In this document: piece after piece, positions 16,577 through 22,037 of the stretch
Layout: every line of letters starts with the position of its first letter
Numbering within the stretch: position 1 is the first letter of the stretch
Origin: Proteobacteria bacterium ST_bin16
GTDB taxonomy: Bacteria; Pseudomonadota; Gammaproteobacteria; Burkholderiales; Nitrosomonadaceae
Length of the DNA stretch: 41,289 bases
Reading direction: 5' to 3'
Assembly: GCA_002083595.1 (NCBI GenBank)
Contig: MSXT01000030.1
Span: 1 to 41,289, forward strand
Position numbers and translations under genes: made by a program
Notes under the pieces: generated by a model
Databases searched by the model: none
The model's input: only the letters and a program-made list of their open reading frames with translations
What the model was told of the DNA's origin: nothing

Positions 16577-16984
16577 ATGGACATAAAACTGGTAACGGCC
16601 TTGATCGGTATCGCAGCCGGTGCATTAGGTTATTGGCTCGCAACTTTCCATATTCAACCGATCCTGCGGTTTAACGATGTTAGAAATCAAGTGCTAATGG
16701 ATTTCATCTATTACGCGCAAGTGGTAAATGCCGCAGGTCTTAATGATGAAATGCAAAAGCTATATCGCGAGCGCGTACTTGCCAATCGTAAGGCATCGGC
16801 TCAATTATTTGCAGCAACTCAAAGTCTGCCATGTTGGTATCGCTGCTATCTCAAGCTTAAAAAATGGGCGCCAGAAGAAGCAGCAAAACAACTAATTGGC
16901 TTCTCAAACACTACCGAATATGAACAGGCTGCCAAGGTTCAAGCCGCCATAAGGAAAAAGATTGGGCTACCACCAGAAACATAA
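16577..16984 (+). CDS. Element-borne protein with an N-terminal membrane anchor, unknown function
   Basis: The protein has 135 residues with one strong N-terminal span (LVTALIGIAAGALGYWLATF) followed by a soluble helical domain (VLMDFIYYAQVVNA, ATQSLPCWYRCYLKLKKWAPEEAAKQLIGFS, EYEQAAKVQAAIRKKIGLPPET). No family was recognised. A credible Rho-independent terminator follows directly (16991-17034). It is divergent from the TA pair. A single-span anchor with a helical cytoplasmic tail in an element with no structural genes could act in exclusion or defence, which is speculation. Confidence 0.6.
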   Translation: MDIKLVTALIGIAAGALGYWLATFHIQPILRFNDVRNQVLMDFIYYAQVVNAAGLNDEMQKLYRERVLANRKASAQLFAATQSLPCWYRCYLKLKKWAPEEAAKQLIGFSNTTEYEQAAKVQAAIRKKIGLPPET

Positions 16985-16990
16985 CAAATA

Positions 16991-17034
16991 AGGTTAGATC
17001 TTGATCGCGAAGCGAGCCACGATCTAATCTTTTT
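16991..17034 (+). terminator. Rho-independent terminator
   Basis: Stem arms at 16991-17000 and 17021-17030 pair over 10 positions with one G-T wobble, and T-residues continue to 17034. An inner CGC/GCG pair strengthens the hairpin. It lies 7 bp after the stop of the gene at 16577. Confidence 0.7.
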
Positions 17035-17063
17035 CGTTAGGCAATCTTGCAAAGAGGATAGAA

Positions 17064-17363
17064 ATGACAATAGAAGAAAACATTAAATATGAGATTAAAC
17101 GCAGATTTTATTTCATCGAATATCCTGATGGTATAGGCCAGAACTTATGGAAAGACAGGAATGGAAATATTCACTTCATTGATGACATGGGGCTAGATCA
17201 TCTCAAGGCATCTATTTGTCTTATAGAGAAAAATATCACAGCCTTTAATAAGCATTGGGAACGTTTCTCAAATGAGCCTGAGGTTAAAAAAGCATTATTA
17301 CCTCATGTTGAATCTAAACTTAATGAGTTGAAAAAAGCTCTCCTTGTTAAAGCAAGATCCTGA
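17064..17363 (+). CDS. Small element-borne protein of unknown function
   Basis: The protein has 99 residues, soluble, Lys/Glu-rich and AT-rich in codons. It reads MTIEENIKYEIKRRFYFIEY, then PDGIGQNLWKDRNGNIHFID, then a helical C-terminal half ending KLNELKKALLVKARS. AGAGGATAG precedes the ATG at 17064. No family was recognised. It lies between a terminator and the convergent integrase gene, so it is probably a separate single-gene unit. Confidence 0.55.
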   Translation: MTIEENIKYEIKRRFYFIEYPDGIGQNLWKDRNGNIHFIDDMGLDHLKASICLIEKNITAFNKHWERFSNEPEVKKALLPHVESKLNELKKALLVKARS

Positions 17364-17485
17364 TTATCGGCAATTATTAAGCACCATGAAATCTTACATA
17401 CGTTTGCCTAACCTTACTGAAATCTTAATAAACCAGTTACCGGATTTGTCCGTTTTGGCGAGCCAAGTAGTGCAAGAACTAAGAT

Positions 17486-18574
17486 TTAACCTTGTTTCTG
17501 CGGAATATATCGCCCATAGCTCTTTCTTATCTGCCCCCAATCCTTATGTCCCATTTCCTCAGCAACATGCATGTGGTGTTGACCTCTTGAAAGCATTGTC
17601 GAAGCGAAAGTGTGACGGGTTTGATAAGGATTGCGATATTTAATGTTTGCCCGTTCCAATGCGGGAATCCAAACCGCTTTGCGAATGGCTTGGTCATCTT
17701 TCCAAGGTTTGTTATGGCGTGGATTATGAAAAACAGCTTCTTTTAGTTTTTCAGTGTAAGTTCGCTGACTGAGCAAAGCATCTCTGGCTTGTGGTTGAAG
17801 TGTAACCGTGCGTTCTCCCGATTTAGTTTTTGTGCCTTTCAGGTGATTCCGCACTTTCGCAACCCGGACATGAATGCAGTTTTGTTCTAGATCAACATCC
17901 TGCCAACGCAAGGCGATAAGTTCGGAAGTCCTGAGTCCCGTCCAGAACGCAAACTGAATCAGGTTTTTTTCTTGTTCTGTAAGTTCATTCAGAATACTAG
18001 CGACTTCATCGGGTGTGAAGGGCTTAGGTTCTCGCGTATGGATCGGTAGATTTTTCACATGATCGAGTGGGTTTTTGGCGATGATTTCATCATGGTACAT
18101 TTCGTCATATAACTGACGCAGTGGAATCAGAATGTTGTTTTTGCGCTTGTTAGAGCAAGGAAGTTCAGCCAACCACTCTTTAACTTTGAGCGCAGTTAGC
18201 TCATCAATCGTAAGTTCGCCAAATGTTGGAATTAAGTGGTGACAGACTGCACTTTCATAATCGCGTAGTGTGCTTGGCTGGCATCGAGATTGCGCACGCT
18301 GTAGCCAATCTATAAGACCTTCGCGGATAGTGTAACGATCGGGGCGGGTTTTTCTAAATTCCTTGGCTTTCTTGCTGTATGGAAAGTGCTTGGAATAATC
18401 AAAAGTACCGATACTGATTTCATACAGTATTGCTTGTCGCTTAAGCGCCAGTTCTTTTTGCGCGGCCTTGGTTGGCGGAATGGGAATAGTTTCCCGGCAG
18501 CGCACGCCTTGATAGGTGAAGGCGATCTGAGCGCTATTGCCACGAATCGTTATGCCACGCTGCCTTGTATCCAT
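17486..18574 (-). CDS. int: Tyrosine recombinase (site-specific integrase)
   Basis: About 362 residues from the ATG at 18574. Longer starts (to 18646) would run through the excisionase gene. An N-terminal arm-binding domain of the DUF3596 type (GITIRGNSAQIAFTYQGVRC and so on) is followed by a SAM-like core-binding domain (LIDWLQRAQSRCQPSTLRDYE) and the catalytic domain. Catalytic residues seen: Arg in TGLRTSELIALRW, Lys in TKTKSGERTV, the box II YQTRHTFAS with Tyr in place of the first His (common in this subgroup), and the nucleophile Tyr in IRKSYGRYI. It should recombine the tRNA-Ser att sites. The start overlaps the end of the excisionase gene by 25 bp. Confidence 0.93.
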   Translation of the reverse strand: MDTRQRGITIRGNSAQIAFTYQGVRCRETIPIPPTKAAQKELALKRQAILYEISIGTFDYSKHFPYSKKAKEFRKTRPDRYTIREGLIDWLQRAQSRCQPSTLRDYESAVCHHLIPTFGELTIDELTALKVKEWLAELPCSNKRKNNILIPLRQLYDEMYHDEIIAKNPLDHVKNLPIHTREPKPFTPDEVASILNELTEQEKNLIQFAFWTGLRTSELIALRWQDVDLEQNCIHVRVAKVRNHLKGTKTKSGERTVTLQPQARDALLSQRTYTEKLKEAVFHNPRHNKPWKDDQAIRKAVWIPALERANIKYRNPYQTRHTFASTMLSRGQHHMHVAEEMGHKDWGQIRKSYGRYIPQKQG

Positions 18575-18744
18575 GCGTAAGCTGCCTTTGCGATGATAAA
18601 GATTCTGCCGTTCGGTGCTTTTACCCAATGAATCTTTTCTCTCCATTGCCCTTTCTTTCTATATTGCCGGATGGCTTCTTCAGTCAAGCCGGTTAATTCA
18701 GCAAACTTTTTGATCGTTACCAGTATATGTTCGGAGTGGTTCAT
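18550..18744 (-). CDS. Excisionase-like MerR/winged-HTH protein
   Basis: The protein has 64 residues. ITKKFAELTGLTEEAIRQYRKKGQW-type sequence gives the small winged-helix of excisionases. The wing carries HWVKAPNGRIFII, and the end (AKAAYAWIQG) fits the AlpA/Xis pattern. A strong GGAGG lies about 7 bases before the ATG. It overlaps the upstream gene by 4 bp and the integrase by 25 bp. It likely directs excision by bending the att DNA and may regulate int. Confidence 0.8.
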   Translation of the reverse strand: MNHSEHILVTIKKFAELTGLTEEAIRQYRKKGQWREKIHWVKAPNGRIFIIAKAAYAWIQGSVA

Positions 18745-19163
18745 TTCTTTTCCTCCCCGTCATTAGCGGCGATATGCTTGGCTACTTGCTTTTCAACTTC
18801 CGCCTGATTGTCGATCAAACCCTTGTCCGCTACTTTGCGCTTGCCCATGACTACCGCCCAGAAGCTGCCGAGCTTTTCGGTGATGGCATAGCCAATACTT
18901 TTTTTCTGACCAAATTCGGTGATTTCCGGGCATACGTCTTTAAACTCAACGCCGAGCACTTTTTCATAGCGGCGGTAAGTGGCCGGGTTATGCAGAATCT
19001 TGAGAACTCTCCAGCCGAAATACTGCCCCATTACCAAAGCACCAAGAGCACTTTCAAGCGTAGTGCCAACACCTCTAAATTCCCGCATGTTCTGGAGTAT
19101 CTTTTGTTCCGTCTCATCATCGAGAGCGAGCAGTTTTCTGGGTTTGTTTGTTTGGTCTTTCAT
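18741..19163 (-). CDS. Element-conserved protein of unknown function
   Basis: The protein has 140 residues. The middle is mildly hydrophobic (TTLESALGALVMGQYFGWRVLKILHNPATYRRYEKVLG) and the rest is charged. I do not recognise a domain. It sits between the replication-associated gene and the excisionase and overlaps the latter by 4 bp (ATGA), so it is translated as part of the rep-to-int series. A role in controlling replication or excision is possible but inferred from position only. Confidence 0.6.
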   Translation of the reverse strand: MKDQTNKPRKLLALDDETEQKILQNMREFRGVGTTLESALGALVMGQYFGWRVLKILHNPATYRRYEKVLGVEFKDVCPEITEFGQKKSIGYAITEKLGSFWAVVMGKRKVADKGLIDNQAEVEKQVAKHIAANDGEEKK

Positions 19164-19180
19164 GATCAGTAGTGTTTCTC

Positions 19181-19198
19181 ACGATAAATAGTTATCGT
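19181..19198. promoter_or_regulatory. Inverted repeat, candidate operator
   Basis: Perfect 7-bp arms ACGATAA and TTATCGT around ATAG, 17 bp upstream of the gene ending at 19163 on the minus strand. It lies in the only real gap in the rep-to-int gene series, so it may be an operator or an internal promoter control site. No T-tract is present. Confidence 0.45.
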
Positions 19199-19240
19199 CA
19201 TGATACATTGCTGCTCATGGCAGTCAATATGATATTTGTC

Positions 19241-19513
19241 CTATTCGTCGAGAAGCTTCACTTGCGTGTAGAACTCTTCTTTGGTGAATTGCCGCATTTC
19301 GTCGTGAAACTTGATGACAATCTCGATCTGGTCGTTAAGCGTCAGCACGCCGCATATATGGCCGATTTGCGTGATGCCGTATTTTTTGCCGGGTGGCAGT
19401 GCATCCTTTTTGAGGACGGCCAAACGGTAGATTAAGGATACGGCTTCTTCTAAAGTAAATGGATTCATGATGTCTTTTATCAGGTCTTTTTTAGTGTTGA
19501 GTTGGGTTTTCAT
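19241..19513 (-). CDS. Small element-borne protein of unknown function
   Basis: The protein has 90 residues and is soluble. Its sequence runs MKTQLNTKKDLIKDIMNPFT, LEEAVSLIYRLAVLKKDALP and on to IEIVIKFHDEMRQFTKEEFY. A strong GGAGG six bases before the ATG lies inside the end of the replication gene, with which it overlaps by 23 bp. Translation is therefore coupled to rep. No family was recognised. Confidence 0.6.
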   Translation of the reverse strand: MKTQLNTKKDLIKDIMNPFTLEEAVSLIYRLAVLKKDALPPGKKYGITQIGHICGVLTLNDQIEIVIKFHDEMRQFTKEEFYTQVKLLDE

Positions 19514-21206
19514 GGATAACCTCCGGATGATAAAAAGGGTTTGGTACAGTTATTGATACAAGTCCAAGAGAAACTGCTGCGGCGCGACATGGCGTGTGCG
19601 CGGCTCGCGCCACGCTCCGCAATGTCACGTCCTCGCTGTCCGCCATCACCAAAGGCATCCAGATATGCTTACGTGTGCTATAACCCAATCCCCTCCAAAC
19701 AATACCGGTCACCCGTAACGGTGCAGCGTCACCATAGCGACCGGTCAGCGGTGAATACACATCGCCGGTCATTGGATTAAGCTGTTGGCTTTCGCTGTAG
19801 AATGGTTTGATAGTTTGTTGGTTGTGTGGCGTATTGGGATCGCCCATCGCCAGCATGAAAGCCGCCCAGTCGCTAGCGGTTGCCGATTGGCGGATAGCTT
19901 CAAGCTCAGGATCGTCGGTTTTGTCGAGTTTTCTTAGTTGCCGCCAAACGGTGACGCTGGGGCCGCCGATCTGCTGGAATTGTCGAATACCCCAGGTATT
20001 GGCCCAAGCGGTGATGCGCTCGGCTGCCTGTATCGCATCGTTACCGTAAGAATCACAATCAAGCGCATAGCCGTCGATATTCTTAGAAATGTACTTAGCA
20101 ATGTAACCGACGGCTGATCCTTTGGCGGGATCGATGGGTTCCACTTTGAAGCGGCGTTTTAATGCACCGGGTTCGTTGCCGCTATCCAGAAGCGCATAAT
20201 GGCTCATAACTTTGCGCACGGCTTCGCGGTGTTTATCCGGCATGAATAGCAGCAAATGCCAATGCGGGGTGCCGTCGTGGTGCGGTTCAACTACACGGAA
20301 ACCATAAGGGCGGATGTCCAACCTATCGAGTTCGGCGCGGATCAGCGCCCAAAGGTGCGTTAGATACTGGTGCGCCTCCAGGGTTGTCGTGCCGTCGTGG
20401 CGCGGATTGGCATGGCCGGTATGCAAACAGGCGTGCATGCGGGAAGGGGTGGTAAGCGTATAGAATTCACCCACATGACCCAGATAATTGGCCACCATTT
20501 CAAAACCGCGGATGCGTGTCATCAATTCGGCACGGCGAACGACTGGATTGGATACCGAACGGTCGGCTAGGTTCTGCAGGGAAAAAATCTCGCCGTTCTG
20601 GTTGCTTACGAAGTTCGAGGCTAGATAGAGCCGGTTTCGCTCCTTTTGCTTGCGCTTAACATGAATGGTGTAGTCGCTCGCATACGTGCCACGCAGGCGG
20701 TTGACTAGCTCGATATTGCGGGCAATGGTTTCTATCTTGCGTAGTTTCAATATCTGAATTCTGCGGTTCCACCAGCGCGAGCAGCACATGCGGTTCAGCG
20801 CCGGTTCCAGATCGTCGCCTTTGACGGATGGCCGTTTGACTTGGTAGTGATCGACAATGCGCAGACAGGCTTGATAGGCATCAAGAGGGGATTGCGCACG
20901 GGCGCGGGCCGAGTGGCATTTCTCGGCGAAGCGCTTAGCGGCTTCGAACAAATCTTCACTATCGCCGCATAGGTTCAGATCCTCGATGCGCAGCTGGTTA
21001 TAAATATCTTGCAGTTCATGGTTGGCTTGCTCGAAACTGGAACGCTCGGCGGTTTTGACGTAGCGGGCGGCTAAATCTCCGGCGAGGGGGAGAAGTTCGG
21101 TGAAAATATGCTGCCGGATGCGGCGGCAATTTGATGTGCCGTATGGCTTCGTGCGCTCATCAGCAAAAACGACTTGTGGCAAATTTGTGTCATTTTTGTG
21201 CCACAA
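19491..21206 (-). CDS. HUH replication initiation endonuclease (phage GPA type)
   Basis: About 570 residues. It is a rolling-circle replication protein related to P2 gpA (phage GPA family). The metal-binding HUH motif is PHHDGTPHWHLLLF, and the catalytic motif GYIAKYISKNIDGY has two Tyr separated by three residues, with a Lys between them, as in two-tyrosine GPA enzymes. Upstream family blocks include KPYGTSNCRRIRQHIFTE and CCSRWWNRR. The open frame continues to 21368 inside the tRNA, so that start cannot be real. No ATG precedes the conserved part; TTG at 21206 or 21182 are candidates without a clear Shine-Dalgarno. It nicks the element origin to start replication. Confidence 0.88.
   Translation of the reverse strand: MWHKNDTNLPQVVFADERTKPYGTSNCRRIRQHIFTELLPLAGDLAARYVKTAERSSFEQANHELQDIYNQLRIEDLNLCGDSEDLFEAAKRFAEKCHSARARAQSPLDAYQACLRIVDHYQVKRPSVKGDDLEPALNRMCCSRWWNRRIQILKLRKIETIARNIELVNRLRGTYASDYTIHVKRKQKERNRLYLASNFVSNQNGEIFSLQNLADRSVSNPVVRRAELMTRIRGFEMVANYLGHVGEFYTLTTPSRMHACLHTGHANPRHDGTTTLEAHQYLTHLWALIRAELDRLDIRPYGFRVVEPHHDGTPHWHLLLFMPDKHREAVRKVMSHYALLDSGNEPGALKRRFKVEPIDPAKGSAVGYIAKYISKNIDGYALDCDSYGNDAIQAAERITAWANTWGIRQFQQIGGPSVTVWRQLRKLDKTDDPELEAIRQSATASDWAAFMLAMGDPNTPHNQQTIKPFYSESQQLNPMTGDVYSPLTGRYGDAAPLRVTGIVWRGLGYSTRKHIWMPLVMADSEDVTLRSVARAAHTPCRAAAVSLGLVSITVPNPFYHPEVIHENPTQH
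21174..21203. repeat. Three phased 8-bp repeats (TTGTGNCA), iteron-like
   Basis: TTGTGGCA at 21174, TTGTGTCA at 21185 and TTGTGCCA at 21196 are spaced exactly 11 bp, one helical turn. The outer two also form an inverted repeat (TTGTGGCA/TGCCACAA). They lie at the probable 5' end of rep. They may be iterons, an operator or part of the origin. Confidence 0.6.
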
Positions 21207-21319
21207 CCGAGGCTTTTGGAGACCAATCGAGACTAATCGGTCATTTCTGGAAGAACAGCTAACACCCTGTTTATTATCGGTCTTAGTTGGTCTGGAATGG
21301 TCTGGGTGAGACCTTAAAC

Positions 21320-21344
21320 TGGCGGAGAAGGCGGGATTCGAACC
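21320..21344 (-). repeat. Proximal attachment site within the tRNA-Ser 3' end
   Basis: The 25-bp sequence shared with 15599-15623. It covers the encoded CCA, the acceptor strand and part of the T arm, so integration leaves the tRNA gene intact. Confidence 0.9.
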
Positions 21345-21411
21345 CGCGGTACGGTTTGAGCCGTACACACGCTTTCCAGGCGTGCACCTTCAGCCGCTCG
21401 GTCACTTCTCC
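21320..21411 (-). tRNA. tRNA-Ser(GGA)
   Basis: A 92-nt gene including an encoded 3' CCA. The acceptor arm is GGAGAAG/CTTCTCC. The anticodon loop CTGGAAA gives anticodon GGA, and a long variable arm (GTGTACGG...CCGTAC) marks a class II serine tRNA. The T arm reads GCGGGTTCGAATCCCGC. It is the integration target of the element to its left. Confidence 0.96.
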
Positions 21412-21489
21412 AGGTAATTTCGGCAAGGGGGCAAAGAATAAACCAGTTCCCTGTTTCGGGCAAATTTGTTTTGCGAATTGTCGCTAATT

Positions 21490-21957
21490 TTAGCTCAAAA
21501 ATTTCCATGCCGAGAAGGTGGCGCCTTGTCCGGCAATCGTGCCGTCCGGTTTATGGATATTCCAGATGAGAATCCGTTCGGCCAGAAAACGTTTGCCGGT
21601 ACTGGATATCCTGATGCCGCTGTAATCAGCATGATAGCCCTGGGTTTTTACCTGTTCCAGCATGCGTGCGCGTTCTTCCCGTTTGGCCGGTTCCGCCGTT
21701 AGGCGGGAAGGGGTGCGCGTAAATTGCTGCCAGTCCATCATCCATAAATTGAGCGCTGTGTGATTACCGTAATTTAATACCGGATCATCTTCCGTGCCGT
21801 GCGATGCCACCACAAACGCACTGTCGAATAACCGCTCCGCTTGTTCCAGGGGTGTGCCAGTCCGCTCGATCAATTCCTGTTTGACCCAATGTGCGTAGCT
21901 GTCGAGTAAATACTGGCACCATTGCACCGTTTCGGGATTTTTCCATTCGGTTTGCAT
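21490..21957 (-). CDS. MEKHLA domain protein
   Basis: The protein has 155 residues and is nearly all MEKHLA domain. Key blocks are VVASHGTEDDPVLNYGNHTALNLWMM, FTRTPSRLTAEPAKREERARMLEQV and GYHADYSGIRISSTGKRFLAE, with the final IWNIHKPDGTIAGQGATF. The domain is related to PAS sensors and also occurs at the end of plant HD-Zip III proteins. In bacteria it appears as a stand-alone protein of unknown role. It lies just upstream of tRNA-Ser and the mobile element and is likely a host gene. Confidence 0.88.
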   Translation of the reverse strand: MQTEWKNPETVQWCQYLLDSYAHWVKQELIERTGTPLEQAERLFDSAFVVASHGTEDDPVLNYGNHTALNLWMMDWQQFTRTPSRLTAEPAKREERARMLEQVKTQGYHADYSGIRISSTGKRFLAERILIWNIHKPDGTIAGQGATFSAWKFLS

Positions 21958-22037
21958 TATTCTGCGTTATATCAAAATTTTAATTTAATTCGGTGCAGTC
22001 ATGGCTAAGCCGCCGCAAACAGATCACCTCGCAAGAA

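Larger units (their letters stand above)
15599..21344. mobile_element. Integrated element of about 5.7 kb in tRNA-Ser(GGA)
   Basis: The boundaries are the 25-bp direct repeats at 15599-15623 and 21320-21344, giving a unit of 5,721 bp. Cargo from the tRNA side is an HUH replication protein, two small unknown genes, an excisionase-like protein and a tyrosine integrase (all minus strand, mostly overlapping), then two plus-strand unknown genes and a Doc-type TA pair on the minus strand. No capsid, terminase, relaxase or secretion gene is present. The content fits a phage-satellite-like or plasmid-like integrating replicon. Both att copies and all main genes look intact, so excision may still be possible. 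Confidence 0.88.

Noticed and set aside
17344..17643. Plus-strand frame of 99 codons
   Set aside because: Its second half is antisense to the conserved C-terminus of the integrase, so it is a shadow.
21207..21368. N-terminal extension of Rep into the tRNA
   Set aside because: The first ATG lies inside tRNA-Ser and the extra residues look like translated tRNA and flank, so the real start must be further in.
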